A stretch of DNA of 64,000 nt, from NCBI RefSeq assembly GCF_002896965.1, contig NZ_LYMM01000029.1:1-64000 (forward strand), given 5' to 3'. This DNA is from Novosphingobium guangzhouense (lineage in GTDB: Bacteria; Pseudomonadota; Alphaproteobacteria; Sphingomonadales; Sphingomonadaceae). Positions 19,309 through 28,222 of the stretch are shown here, in pieces. Positions within the stretch are counted from its first letter, which is position 1. Each line of letters opens with the position of its first letter. The notes under the pieces were generated by a model. It had not been told where the DNA came from and did no database searches. It was given only the letters and a program-made list of their open reading frames with translations. The translations under genes were made by a program, and so were the position numbers.

Positions 19309-19381
19309 CCCGAAATTGCGTGTTCATCCCGATGCGCCGCGTGGCAGCACCCGTCGCAACGAGACAGAAGGAACACCTACC

Positions 19382-19513
19382 ATGGTCAAGAAACTTGTCC
19401 TCGCCCTCGTCGCGGGCGGTATCGTTTTCTCCGCCGCAGCCTGCAACACCGTCAAGGGCGCAGGCCGTGACGTGGAGTCCGTCGGTCAGGCCGGTCAGGA
19501 AGCGATCAACTGA
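19382..19513 (+). CDS. Entericidin A/B family lipoprotein, copy 1
   Basis: A 43-residue lipoprotein: Lys-containing N-terminus, hydrophobic core, lipobox SAAAC with the lipidated Cys at 21, then NTVKGAGRDVESVGQAGQEAIN, the entericidin signature. AAGGAAC precedes the ATG. Entericidins in E. coli form a toxin/antidote lipoprotein pair linked to stationary phase and stress; in alphaproteobacteria their function is mostly unknown. It is followed by a second copy 132 bp on. Confidence 0.85.
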   Translation: MVKKLVLALVAGGIVFSAAACNTVKGAGRDVESVGQAGQEAIN

Positions 19514-19645
19514 CGAAGTTTGCGGGCAGGCTTCAGGCCATCAATCGGGCTACCGAGCGGGGCCTGCCTGCATTCCTCTTGCGAACGCTTTCCTCTGTCC
19601 CTGCCTTGCGCTAGTCGCGGCGGACAACGAAGGAAAAAACGTTCG

Positions 19646-19777
19646 ATGACCACCAAGATTTTCGCCGCCATCATTCTGGGCGGCGTGCTTTTTACTGCCA
19701 CCGCCTGCAACACGGTGAAGGGCCTTGGCCGCGATATCGAATCGGTGGGTCAGGCCGGATCGAACGCCATCAACTGA
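19646..19777 (+). CDS. Entericidin A/B family lipoprotein, copy 2
   Basis: Also 43 residues, with lipobox TATAC (Cys 21) and NTVKGLGRDIESVGQAGSNAIN. It matches copy 1 almost position for position after the Cys, so the pair arose by tandem duplication. The AAGGAAAAAA ribosome site lies before the ATG. The stop is 5 bp from that of the convergent CcdC-like gene. Confidence 0.85.
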   Translation: MTTKIFAAIILGGVLFTATACNTVKGLGRDIESVGQAGSNAIN

Positions 19778-19782
19778 CGGTT

Positions 19783-20301
19783 TCAGGCGTCGAAGACATG
19801 GTTCGCCACCATGTCCCGCGCGCGCAGCCACAACACAACGCGCAGCGCCACGATCATGCCAAGCGCGAAGCCGAGCGTGGCGTCCATCATCAGCAGGGCA
19901 TTGCCTGCCGGGTGACCTGACGCCATCCCTCCGGCCGGAAGGATCATGCGCCGCGCGACGAACACTGCCACGATCAGCAGGATCGCCAGCGGTGACTGGC
20001 GCATCATCACACGCGCCCGCTCGCCGTCACCTTCGATATGCAGGTGCATGAGCCGTGCCCGCTGCGCGCCGATCGCTCCGCCCACGACCAGCCCCGCGGC
20101 AAGGCACAGCCAGCCAGGTCCGCTCGGCGGCATTCCGGCCAGTGCCAGCGATACCGCCAGCACCACGATCACCGGCATGATCCACAACAGGGGAAGGCGA
20201 AGCGGCCGGGCCTTCTTCATCCGCATCATGCGCAAGGCCATGATGCCGATGAAGATCGCCAGCGGCAGATACGTGGCAAGTCCGCGTCCACCTTCCCCCA
20301 T
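19783..20301 (-). CDS. CcdC-like (DUF1453) integral membrane protein
   Basis: A 172-residue protein with about five membrane helices. The pattern ATYLPLAIFIGIMALRMMRMKKARPLR followed by a Trp-Pro helix is typical of the CcdC/DUF1453 family. CcdC was first found in a cytochrome c maturation cluster of Bacillus, but no cytochrome gene is here. The ATG at 20301 follows GGAGGA and lies 5 bp beyond the end of gcvPB on the same strand, so it is the last gene of the glycine cleavage operon. Confidence 0.65.
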   Translation of the reverse strand: MGEGGRGLATYLPLAIFIGIMALRMMRMKKARPLRLPLLWIMPVIVVLAVSLALAGMPPSGPGWLCLAAGLVVGGAIGAQRARLMHLHIEGDGERARVMMRQSPLAILLIVAVFVARRMILPAGGMASGHPAGNALLMMDATLGFALGMIVALRVVLWLRARDMVANHVFDA

Positions 20302-20306
20302 ATGCG

Positions 20307-21905
20307 TCAGCTTCCTCCGATTTCGCTCAGCGACGGCGTGCCGGGAACACCGGGTTCGCCCTTCCACACCAGCACAGGCTTGCGCGCCGCGAGCGTTTCG
20401 TCAAGGCGCCTGCGCGGTGCGAAGTGCGGCGCCGAATGCAGGCTCTCGTCACCCGCCTTCGCCCGTTCGGCAAGGCTGCGCAGCGAGGCGATGAAGCGGT
20501 CCAGGCCCGCCTTGCTCTCCGTCTCGGTCGGCTCGACCAGCATGGCGCCCTTGACCACCAGCGGGAAGTAGACCGTCATCGGGTGGAAGCCCTCGTCGAT
20601 CAGGCCCTTGGCGATGTCGAGCGTGGAGAAGCCGTCTGCCAGACCGGCATCGCTGAACAGCGCCTCGTGCATGCACGGGCCGCTGTCGGCGAACGGTGCA
20701 GGCAGCAGGTCTTCGCACGAACGCAGCACGTAGTTGGCGTTGAGCACCGCGTCCTCGGCAACCGTGCGCAGACCGTCCGCGCCGTGGCTGAGGATGTAGG
20801 TCAGCGCGCGCGTGAACATGCCCATCTGGCCATGGAAGGCGACCATGCGGCCGAAAGCCTGCGCGTGGCCCTCGCCCATGTTCTCCTCTTCGACGAGGTG
20901 GATCGAGCCATCAGTCCCGCGCGTCACAAAAGGCAAAGGCGCGAAGGGCGCCAGCGCTTCGGACAGCACCACCGGCCCCGCACCCGGACCGCCGCCGCCG
21001 TGGGGGGTGGAGAAGGTCTTGTGCAGGTTGATGTGCATCGCATCGACGCCGAGGTCGCCGGGGCGCACCTTGCCGACGATGGCGTTGAAGTTGGCGCCGT
21101 CGCAGTAGACGTAGCCGCCCGCCGCGTGGACCGCATCGGCGATCTCGCGCATGTCGGGTTCGAACAGGCCGCAGGTGTTCGGGTTGGTGATCATCACGCC
21201 CGCAACGTTGGGGCCAAGCTTGGCCTTCAATGCCGCCACGTCCACGCGGCCTGCCGGAGTCGCGGGGATCGATTCCACCTTGAAGCCCGCGAAGGCCGCA
21301 GTGGCCGGGTTGGTGCCGTGGGCGCTTTCGGGCACCAGCACGACATCGCGCGTCTCACCGCGGGCATCCAGCGCGGCGCGGATGCACAGGAGGCCGCACA
21401 GTTCACCATGCGCACCGGCCTTGGGGCTCATCGCCACCGAGGTCATCCCCGTAAGCGTGATGAGCCAGTCGGCCAGCTGCTCGATGACTTCCAGCGCGCC
21501 CTGCACCGTGGTCTGGGGCTGCATCGGGTGAACGTCGGCAAAGCCCGGCAGACGCGCCATCTTCTCGTTCAGGCGCGGATTGTGCTTCATGGTGCACGAA
21601 CCGAGCGGGAACGGGCCAAGGTCGATCGCATAGTTCTGGCGCGACAGGCGGGTGTAGTGGCGCACCGTTTCCGGCTCGGTCAGACCCGGCAGGGCGGGCG
21701 CGGACTTGCGCAGGAACTTGCCAAGACCCGCGGCCGGCGCGCGGCCCGGCTCGTCGATATCGACGCCGCACTTGTCCGGCGCGCCCAGTTCGAGGCTCAG
21801 AGCCTCTTCGAGCATCAGGGCGTAATCCCCTGACGAGGTTGCGAATTTGGCTTCTGCCGAACCGCCCATGGACGGGCGCCAGCCGGATGCGTTGGGGGCG
21901 TTCAT
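20307..21905 (-). CDS. gcvPB: Glycine dehydrogenase (decarboxylating) subunit 2
   Basis: The C-terminal half of the split P-protein of the glycine cleavage system, a PLP enzyme that decarboxylates glycine and passes the aminomethyl group to GcvH. At 532 residues it is typical. The PLP lysine lies in [20 protein letters not shown], with the Gly-rich loop right after it. It overlaps gcvPA by 4 bp (ATGA), so the two subunits are translationally coupled. Confidence 0.96.
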   Translation of the reverse strand: MNAPNASGWRPSMGGSAEAKFATSSGDYALMLEEALSLELGAPDKCGVDIDEPGRAPAAGLGKFLRKSAPALPGLTEPETVRHYTRLSRQNYAIDLGPFPLGSCTMKHNPRLNEKMARLPGFADVHPMQPQTTVQGALEVIEQLADWLITLTGMTSVAMSPKAGAHGELCGLLCIRAALDARGETRDVVLVPESAHGTNPATAAFAGFKVESIPATPAGRVDVAALKAKLGPNVAGVMITNPNTCGLFEPDMREIADAVHAAGGYVYCDGANFNAIVGKVRPGDLGVDAMHINLHKTFSTPHGGGGPGAGPVVLSEALAPFAPLPFVTRGTDGSIHLVEEENMGEGHAQAFGRMVAFHGQMGMFTRALTYILSHGADGLRTVAEDAVLNANYVLRSCEDLLPAPFADSGPCMHEALFSDAGLADGFSTLDIAKGLIDEGFHPMTVYFPLVVKGAMLVEPTETESKAGLDRFIASLRSLAERAKAGDESLHSAPHFAPRRRLDETLAARKPVLVWKGEPGVPGTPSLSEIGGS

Positions 21906-23272
21906 GCGCTCGCTCCTGCAAGGACGGCTTCCAGCGCGGTGGCGAAAGCCTCGATATCTTCGTCAGTGGTGGTTTCGGTCGCGGCGACCAGCAGGCCGTT
22001 GTGAAGACCATCAGCGACCGGGAACAGGCGGCCCAGCGACACGCCGCCCAGCACCTGACGGTCAGCCAGTTCGCGAACCACTTCGCGGGCGTCGCGCGGC
22101 AGGATCACCGTCGCCTCGTTGAAGTAGGCGTTGTTCAGGATCGAAACGCCGGGCACCTGGCCCAGACGCTCGAAGGTCTGTTGCGCGCGGGCGTGGTTCA
22201 CGGCAGCGAGACGGGCCAGACCTTCACCACCAAGAAGGGTCAGGTGAATACTGAAGGCCAGCGCGCAAAGCCCTGAATTGGTACAGATATTGCTCGTCGC
22301 CTTTTCGCGACGGATATGCTGTTCACGGGTGGAAAGGGTCAGCACGAAGCCGCGCTTCCCCTCCGCATCGACGGTCTGGCCGCAGAGGCGACCCGGCATC
22401 TGCCGCACGAACTTCTCGCGGCAACCGAAGAGGCCCAGGTAGGGCCCGCCGAACTGCAGGCCGACGCCCAGCGACTGGCCTTCGCCCACTACGATGTCCG
22501 CGCCCAATGCACCGGGCGCTTCGATCAGGCCCAGCGCCACCGGCTCGGTGACGACAGCGATCACCAGCGCACCCGTGGCGTGCGCCGCTTCCGAAATGGC
22601 GGCGAGGTCCGGGATGCGGCCCATGACGTCGGGATACTGAACGACCACGCATGATGTCTTGTCATCGATCGCCGCAATCACGGCGGCATCGTCGGGATCG
22701 GCAGTCAGTTCCGGCGCAAGGCTGACGATGTCGTCCTTCGTGAACTTCGCCATGGTGCGCACGACTTCACCGTAGTGCGGGTGAAGACCGCCCGACAGAA
22801 CCGCACGACCCTTGCGTGTGACGCGCGCAGCCATCAGGATCGCTTCCCAGCACGCGGTCGAACCATCGTACATCGAGGCATTGGCGATATCGGTTCCGAA
22901 CAGGCGCGCAACCTGGGTCTGGAACTCGAACAGCACCTGCAGCGTGCCCTGCGCGATTTCGGGCTGGTACGGCGTGTAAGCGGTCAGGAACTCGCCGCGC
23001 TGGATCAGATGATCAACGGAGGCCGGTACGTGGTGGCGATAGGCGCCTGCGCCGAGGAAGAACGGCGCGGAACCCGCGCTCAGGTTCTTCGCGGCGAGCG
23101 CGGACATGTGGCGCTCCACGGCCATTTCACTGGCGTGAGCGGGCAGGCCCTCGATCGGGCCGGCAAGCCGGGCTTCGGCGGGCACGTCGACGAACAGGTC
23201 ATCGACCGATGCAGCGCCGATGGTCTCCAGCATGGAGGCGCGATCGGCCGGGGTCAGGGGAAGGTAGCGCAT
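21902..23272 (-). CDS. gcvPA: Glycine dehydrogenase (decarboxylating) subunit 1
   Basis: The N-terminal half of the split P-protein: 456 residues, beginning [15 protein letters not shown] as is usual in this family, with [17 protein letters not shown] and [26 protein letters not shown]. It forms a heterotetramer with GcvPB. It is preceded by gcvH with a 126-bp gap that contains a GC-rich hairpin. Confidence 0.96.
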   Translation of the reverse strand: MRYLPLTPADRASMLETIGAASVDDLFVDVPAEARLAGPIEGLPAHASEMAVERHMSALAAKNLSAGSAPFFLGAGAYRHHVPASVDHLIQRGEFLTAYTPYQPEIAQGTLQVLFEFQTQVARLFGTDIANASMYDGSTACWEAILMAARVTRKGRAVLSGGLHPHYGEVVRTMAKFTKDDIVSLAPELTADPDDAAVIAAIDDKTSCVVVQYPDVMGRIPDLAAISEAAHATGALVIAVVTEPVALGLIEAPGALGADIVVGEGQSLGVGLQFGGPYLGLFGCREKFVRQMPGRLCGQTVDAEGKRGFVLTLSTREQHIRREKATSNICTNSGLCALAFSIHLTLLGGEGLARLAAVNHARAQQTFERLGQVPGVSILNNAYFNEATVILPRDAREVVRELADRQVLGGVSLGRLFPVADGLHNGLLVAATETTTDEDIEAFATALEAVLAGASA

Positions 23273-23366
23273 GAGGGCGTGTCTCTCATTCGGTGCATTG
23301 CGGGATCAAACCGCAGCTGGTCCCTCCTGCATCATCCCGGAACGCGTTCAGGGCGACGAGGTGGGC

Positions 23367-23390
23367 GGGGCGAGGACCAAGCCTCGCCCC
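23367..23390. terminator. Intercistronic hairpin between gcvH and gcvPA
   Basis: The perfect 9-bp stem GGGGCGAGG/CCTCGCCCC (23367-23375 / 23382-23390) lies 9 bp after the gcvH stop. On the minus, transcribed strand no T run follows it, so it is more likely an mRNA stabilising or partial-attenuation hairpin that lowers gcvP expression relative to gcvT and gcvH. Confidence 0.45.
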
Positions 23391-23398
23391 TTTATCAA

Positions 23399-23770
23399 TC
23401 ACAGACTGTCGACGTAGCTCTTGTACGCGGCCTCATCCATCAGCGCGCCGAGTTCGGCAGCGTCGGACAGGGTTACGCGGAACAGCCATCCGCCGGTTTC
23501 GGCTTCGGTGTTCACCAGTTCAGGCTGATCGGCCAGCGCTTCATTGACGGCGGCGATAGTGCCCGAAACCGGGGTGTAGACGTCCGAGGCGGCCTTCACC
23601 GAGTCGACGACCGACACGGAATCGCCCTTACCCACGGTCGCGCCCTCAGCAGGGAGATCGACGAAGGTAATGTCGCCAAGCTGGCCCTGCGCATAGTCGG
23701 TGATGCCGACCGTGCCGAGATCACCTTCGACTTCGATCCACTCATGGTCTTCAGAGAAATAGCGGGTCAT
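23399..23770 (-). CDS. gcvH: Glycine cleavage system H protein
   Basis: The lipoyl carrier that shuttles the aminomethyl intermediate between the P, T and L proteins. It is 123 residues with the lipoylation site in VVDSVKAASDVYTPVSG (K59). Length and motif are standard. It starts 11 bp after the gcvT stop in the riboswitch-controlled operon. Confidence 0.96.
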   Translation of the reverse strand: MTRYFSEDHEWIEVEGDLGTVGITDYAQGQLGDITFVDLPAEGATVGKGDSVSVVDSVKAASDVYTPVSGTIAAVNEALADQPELVNTEAETGGWLFRVTLSDAAELGALMDEAAYKSYVDSL

Positions 23771-23781
23771 GGAAAAGCTCC

Positions 23782-24936
23782 TCAGCGGTAATAACGGTGG
23801 GGGACGAAGGGCATTGCAGCAACCTTTGCCGGCAGCTTCTTGCCCCGCATCTCGATCACAAAGTCAGCGCCCTCAGAGACGAGGGCTGCATCGACGTAAG
23901 CCATGGCGATCGGCTGCTGCAACGAGGGTGAGAAACCACCCGAAGTTACTACGCCAACCTCTTGATCATTATTGAAAACTTTTGCTCCTTCGCGCGCAGC
24001 CATACGGCCTTCCAGCACCAGGCCGATCCGCTTGCGCGGGGTGCCCTCGGCGAAGTCCTTGAGAACGCGGTCCGAACCGGGGAAGCCGCCTTCGCTGCGG
24101 CGACGCTTGTTGACGGCGAACTTGAGGTCGGCATCGACCACGCTGGTCTCGGGCGACAGGTCGTGGCCGTAAAGCGGCAGGCCCGCTTCCAGACGCAGAC
24201 TGTCCCGCGCGCCAAGGCCGATCGGCCTGACCTCGGGCTCACCACAGAGCAGATCCGCCACGTGCGCGGCGGACTCGCCGGGGATGGCGATCTCGAAACC
24301 GTCTTCGCCCGTATAGCCGGAACGGCTGATCCACGCATCGACGCCGCCCAGCTTGAACGCGGCGCCCTTCATGAATTTGAGGTCGGCCAGCGGCGTATCA
24401 CCTTCGACATGGCGCTCCAGCGCCGCGAAAGCCTTGGGGCCCTGGAGGGCTAGCAGCGCGCTTTCGTCAAGGTGGTTGAGGGTGACGTCATCGGGCAGCA
24501 GTTCGCGCAGGGTGCCGATATCGTCCCACTTGGTCGCGCCGTTGACCACCAGATAGAACCCCGTCGCCCAGCGCGTGACCATCAGATCGTCAAGGATGCC
24601 GCCCTCCTCGTCCAGCAGCAGCGAATAGCGCGGCGCGCCGGTCTTCAGCGTGGCAAGATCGATCGGCAGCGCGGCCTCCACCGCAGCTTCGACCGCCGGG
24701 GTGATGCCCTCTTCGCTGGAGATGAAGACCTGCCCCATGTGGCTGACATCGAACAGGCCGGCATTCTCGCGGGTCCAGAGATGCTCGGCCATGATGCCCT
24801 CATACTGGACAGGCATGTAATAGCCGGCGAATTCGACCATGCGGCCGCCCTTTTCGCGATGCCAGGCATCCAGCGGCAGGGTCAGGATTTCGATCGGCTC
24901 AAGGCCGTCTTCATCGGTAACAGGGTATTCGCTCAA
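23782..24936 (-). CDS. gcvT: Aminomethyltransferase (glycine cleavage T protein)
   Basis: GcvT transfers the methylene group from the H-protein intermediate to tetrahydrofolate, releasing ammonia. The fold signatures are all present: FAGYYMPVQYEGIMAEH, AGLFDVSHMGQ and RSGYTGEDGFEIA. I place the start at the TTG at 24936 because GGAG lies 7 bases upstream; an ATG at 24966 would add ten residues. The protein is then 384 residues. It is the first gene after the glycine riboswitch. Confidence 0.92.
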   Translation of the reverse strand: MSEYPVTDEDGLEPIEILTLPLDAWHREKGGRMVEFAGYYMPVQYEGIMAEHLWTRENAGLFDVSHMGQVFISSEEGITPAVEAAVEAALPIDLATLKTGAPRYSLLLDEEGGILDDLMVTRWATGFYLVVNGATKWDDIGTLRELLPDDVTLNHLDESALLALQGPKAFAALERHVEGDTPLADLKFMKGAAFKLGGVDAWISRSGYTGEDGFEIAIPGESAAHVADLLCGEPEVRPIGLGARDSLRLEAGLPLYGHDLSPETSVVDADLKFAVNKRRRSEGGFPGSDRVLKDFAEGTPRKRIGLVLEGRMAAREGAKVFNNDQEVGVVTSGGFSPSLQQPIAMAYVDAALVSEGADFVIEMRGKKLPAKVAAMPFVPHRYYR

Positions 24937-24973
24937 GACACGACTCCGCGACGCATGGCACACCATTCAGGTG

Positions 24974-25200
24974 CCCCCTCTGTCACGGAAGCCTGAGAGC
25001 TTCCCCGGCGTCATCCCTTATGGGACGAATCCCAAACAGGACAGGCCGGGTTACACCTTCGGCGGCCACGACCATACGGGCGGGGCACTTTCCAGAGGCT
25101 CGCTTTAGACGCTGCGCGGTCCTTTTGCCTGAGAGATTCCGGGGCGGTTGCTCCTTCGGCGCCCCTTCCCGACGAATCGGTCCAGGGTCTCTCCCGCGCG
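24974..25200 (-). promoter_or_regulatory. Tandem glycine riboswitch
   Basis: Read on the minus strand, aptamer 1 (25200 to about 25113) opens with GCGCGGGAGAGACC, has GCCGAAGGAGCAA and the paired AATCTCTCAGGCAAAAGGAC core. Aptamer 2 (about 25098 to 24974) opens TCTGGAAAGTGCCCC, has GCCGCCGAAGGTGTAA and CTCTCAGGCTTCCGTGACAGA. The two glycine-binding aptamers joined by a short linker are the classic arrangement. It lies directly upstream of gcvT and should switch the operon on when glycine is high. Confidence 0.95.
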
Positions 25201-25303
25201 TGTCAGCGAGTGATCGGAGCCTTGGGTGAGCGCGCCGTGCAAGTCAACGCCAGCTTTGCGCAACTGCGAAACTATTCCCCGGCGCCTTGCGCGTTCCCAA
25301 AGG

Positions 25304-25975
25304 TCAGCGCGCCGCGCGCATCAGCGCATCGTGATCGTGAACGAAGCGCCCCTGCCCCGTCTCCCGCACAAGGCCAAGGGTTGCGCGCGCCACGTCCCGC
25401 GCCCTGATGGAGCGAAAACGGCGCAGGCGGCCGTGCAGTGCAAGATGGTCCACCACTGGCGCCACGGCCTGCCACGCACCCTCAAGCGCGCGCTGCTCCT
25501 GCCGGGCGCCGCGCAACAGGCTGGGGCGCAGCACATCAAGCCGATCAAAGCCCAGCCGGCCCACCGCCTCTTCCATCTCGCCCTTTACCGAAAGGTAGAA
25601 ATTGCCGCTGGCCCGGTCCGCCTCCACCGAGGACACCACGATCATATGCCCGATCCCGGCAGCGCGCGCAGCCTCGGCGCTGAAGCGCACCAGATCGTGA
25701 TCGATCGCGCGGAACTGCTCCTTGCTGCCCGCGGCCTTGATCGTGGTGCCCAGCGCGCAGACCAGAACGTGGGCCCGCGCGGCGCGGATCAGAGCGGGCC
25801 AGTCGATCGGTTCACCGACAAGCATCTCCATGCGCGCGCCCGGCGGCAGCGTCGCCTCGCGCCGACCGACGCCGATGATACGCACATCATCGCGGCCCAC
25901 CGCCTGCTCCATCAGCGCAGAGCCAACCAGCCCGGTCGCCCCGACCAGGCAGATGCGCGTCACCCCCCGTGCCAC
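25304..25975 (-). CDS. NAD(P)-binding atypical SDR protein (HTATIP2/NmrA-like)
   Basis: The 223-residue protein begins with a Rossmann nucleotide-binding motif LVGATGLVGSALM (about 10-22), has a mid-domain VVSSVEAD and YLSVKGEMEEAV, where Y and K sit like an SDR active site, and a C-terminal DVARATLGLV. This fits the short atypical SDRs related to HTATIP2/CC3. The substrate is unknown; it may be a redox sensor. It starts 21 bp after the dgt stop on the same strand. Confidence 0.75.
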   Translation of the reverse strand: MARGVTRICLVGATGLVGSALMEQAVGRDDVRIIGVGRREATLPPGARMEMLVGEPIDWPALIRAARAHVLVCALGTTIKAAGSKEQFRAIDHDLVRFSAEAARAAGIGHMIVVSSVEADRASGNFYLSVKGEMEEAVGRLGFDRLDVLRPSLLRGARQEQRALEGAWQAVAPVVDHLALHGRLRRFRSIRARDVARATLGLVRETGQGRFVHDHDALMRAAR

Positions 25976-25996
25976 CGTCAGCCCTCCGAATGCGCC

Positions 25997-27169
25997 TTAC
26001 ACATTGCTCAGCCCCTCGGGCGTGCGGCCGTATATCTCGGCATGGCGGGCGATGGCGAAACGGTCGGTCATGCCGGCGATGTAATCGGCGATGTGACGGC
26101 TGCGGTCAGGCTCGAAGCGCGGCATCGTGTCGATCCAGCTTTCGTCCATCAGCACCGTTTCCTGGGAGTAGGCGGAATAGAGTTCGGCCAGCAGCGCACG
26201 GGCACGCTTCGCCGTCTCCAGCTGTTCGGGGTGGTAGTACAGCTTTTCGTACATGAAGCGCTTGAAGGCGCGCTCCCCCTCGGCCATCTCGGGCGAGAAG
26301 GCGACGAGCGCACGGCCTGCATGGCGTACTTCATCGATGCTGCCGATGCCGACAAGGTTCTTCTGCGTCTGCGCCACCAGATCGTTGACCATGACGCCGA
26401 TCTGGCTGCGGATCAGTTCGGCCAGCTGGCGATCGAGCGGCACGCCGGGATAGCGGCGCTCCACCTCGGCCCAGTGATCGACCACGAAAGGATGCGCCAG
26501 AAGCTCGTCAAGGTCGAGGAAACCGGCGCGCAGCCCATCATCGATATCGTGGTTGTCATAAGCAATGTCGTCGGACAGCGCCGCTACTTGTGCCTCCAGA
26601 GACGCATGGGTGCCAAGGTCGAGGTTGTACGCAGCGTCCAGTTCGGCCAGCGCCCAGGTCGGTTCGGTGACCGGGCCATTGTGCTTGGCCAGCCCCTCCA
26701 GCGTCTCCCACGTCAGGTTGAGGCCGTCATGCTCGCAATAAGGGCTGTCGAGCCGCATCAGCGTGCGCAGGGTATGGGCGTTGTGATCGAAGCCACCGGC
26801 CTTGTGCAGCGCGGCGTCGAGAGCATCTTCGCCGGCATGGCCGAACGGCGGGTGCCCGATATCGTGCGCCAGCGCCAGCGCCTCCGTCAGATCCTCGTCC
26901 AGCCCCAGGATGCGCGCGATGACGCGGGCGATCTGCGCCACTTCCAGGCTATGCGTCAGACGCACGCGGTAGTGATCGCCGTCCGGCGCCACGAACACCT
27001 GCGTCTTGTATCGCAGGCGGCGGAACGCGATCGAATGGATGATGCGATCGCGGTCGCGCTGATACGGACTGCGCGCGCCACGGGCGATGCCGTTCTCGAT
27101 CGAGAACTCACGCCCGCGCGAACGGGACGGGTCGGAAGCATAAGGAGCGCGAGGAGCAAAGGAGGTCAA
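25997..27169 (-). CDS. dgt: Deoxyguanosinetriphosphate triphosphohydrolase-like protein
   Basis: The 390-residue HD-domain dNTPase hydrolyses dNTPs to nucleoside and triphosphate and so helps set dNTP pools. The HD metal motif is HSLEVAQIARVIARILGL and then ALAHDIGHPPFGHAGEDAL; the opening RSRGREFSIENGIARGARSPYQRDRDRIIHS is the family N-terminus. It belongs to the short type-2 branch usual in alphaproteobacteria. It starts 48 bp after a small hypothetical gene and is followed closely by the SDR-like gene. Confidence 0.93.
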   Translation of the reverse strand: MTSFAPRAPYASDPSRSRGREFSIENGIARGARSPYQRDRDRIIHSIAFRRLRYKTQVFVAPDGDHYRVRLTHSLEVAQIARVIARILGLDEDLTEALALAHDIGHPPFGHAGEDALDAALHKAGGFDHNAHTLRTLMRLDSPYCEHDGLNLTWETLEGLAKHNGPVTEPTWALAELDAAYNLDLGTHASLEAQVAALSDDIAYDNHDIDDGLRAGFLDLDELLAHPFVVDHWAEVERRYPGVPLDRQLAELIRSQIGVMVNDLVAQTQKNLVGIGSIDEVRHAGRALVAFSPEMAEGERAFKRFMYEKLYYHPEQLETAKRARALLAELYSAYSQETVLMDESWIDTMPRFEPDRSRHIADYIAGMTDRFAIARHAEIYGRTPEGLSNV

Positions 27170-27217
27170 GCGGGACTCCGCAAGAGGGTGCGACGAAAGG
27201 GCTTTTCGTCCGGAGCC

Positions 27218-27535
27218 CTAGCGGGAGAGGCCGGTGCTGCACAAGAGCAGCGAAGACGCCGTCACCTTCACCACACGCGGATCATCGATCCTGCGCGCGG
27301 CCTTCACCATCCCCTCGGGCGTGTGCACGGCGTCCTGCAGGGCGGTAAGCTTGTGAACCTGCCGAAGCGAAAGCTTGCGCACCAGCCGCCGCCCCATGCA
27401 TTCGGCCGCCCGCTCGCTCAGCCCCGCTTCGGCGAAGGCGGTGCGCACCCTATATTCGGCGTACCAGTGCGCGACAAACCACGTGGCGACGCACAAGGCC
27501 GCGATCAGGGCGATGGTCTTGATAAGGCGGATCAT
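27218..27535 (-). CDS. Small secreted or membrane-anchored hypothetical protein
   Basis: A 105-residue protein with an N-terminal hydrophobic helix (about 5-22, signal peptide or anchor) and a helical, basic mature part. I know no function. A GAGG lies directly before the ATG at 27535; a TTG two codons upstream is an alternative start. Its position before dgt suggests cotranscription. Confidence 0.6.
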   Translation of the reverse strand: MIRLIKTIALIAALCVATWFVAHWYAEYRVRTAFAEAGLSERAAECMGRRLVRKLSLRQVHKLTALQDAVHTPEGMVKAARRIDDPRVVKVTASSLLLCSTGLSR

Positions 27536-27674
27536 CCTCAAGGCATTGCATCGGGGACGGGTTGAGGCAAGCGGGGTCAGGGAAGGAAAGAGGCCGGTAG
27601 GGGTTTACCACCCGTGGCCCCCGCATCCTGCTTTCGCTGCGCGTGAAGCGGGACGTTTTGCGCGGCCCCAGTCA

Positions 27675-27761
27675 CACACCGCTCATGCTGAGCTCGTCGC
27701 AGCATAAAGCGCCACAGCGCCCTGCCTCTGGGGCTTCGACAAGCTCAGCCTTAGCGGTGTG
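27675..27761. repeat. Long imperfect inverted repeat (intergenic palindromic element)
   Basis: Two 25-nt arms (27675-27699 and 27737-27761), complementary with about four mismatches, enclose 37 nt. Each arm carries CACACCGCT and a CTGAGCT-TCG block; the right arm has the CTTCGACAAGCTCAGC core seen in palindromic repeats spread through many alphaproteobacterial genomes. It lies in the 259-bp gap beside the AT-rich gene at 27795-28172. Confidence 0.75.
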
Positions 27762-27794
27762 GGGATGTCTGTTTTGGGTGGCTAGCTGCCGTTG

Positions 27795-28172
27795 TCAGTT
27801 CAACTTATCAGGCATCAACGTGGGGGGGGGGGAATCATGCCCTAATTCCGGCATAAAAGACGATGACATGCCCTCTTGGGTCTGAAATCCTTTAACTTTA
27901 CAAAGTCGCGGGTCTATATGTAACAACGATCCAGCGTAATCGCTATCGCCTTCGTTTCGGAAAAACACTGAAACAAAGCGGTCTTCTCTAAATTTTTCGT
28001 CTTTAACTACTTTTATCTTTTCGACATCAATTGAGTAAAGTTGGCTAGTTTTATCAAGAGCTAAGCCTCTTACGTCACAAGATGCTCCATTTTTCGTGCA
28101 ACTGACTGTGAACCCAATGGCGACAGCTGATATTACTGCGACGTAAAAGTTGGATTGCTTACGGTGCGGCAT
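27795..28172 (-). CDS. AT-rich hypothetical exported protein with a C11 tract
   Basis: A 125-residue protein with an N-terminal hydrophobic stretch (about 9-24) ending in TVSC, a possible but imperfect lipobox, followed by a charged domain (LYSIDVEKIKVVKDEKF). No family recognised. The gene is only about 40% GC (one 60-base line is 28%), against about 65% around it, which points to horizontal acquisition. Eleven consecutive C on the coding strand (27822-27832) sit near the 3' end and encode SPPPT; slippage there would change the last dozen residues. Confidence 0.6.
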   Translation of the reverse strand: MPHRKQSNFYVAVISAVAIGFTVSCTKNGASCDVRGLALDKTSQLYSIDVEKIKVVKDEKFREDRFVSVFFRNEGDSDYAGSLLHIDPRLCKVKGFQTQEGMSSSFMPELGHDSPPPTLMPDKLN

Positions 28173-28222
28173 AGCTAAAGAATAAACGGAGATCCAACGT
28201 GCGCAATGGGGTGCAAGCCCCC

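Noticed and set aside
20424..21833. 469-codon plus-strand frame opposite gcvPB
   Set aside because: gcvPB on the other strand has all family motifs; the shadow product is low-complexity.
27675..27761. Palindrome as a rho-independent terminator
   Set aside because: Arms of 25 nt around a 37-nt spacer with no T tract fit a dispersed repeat better.
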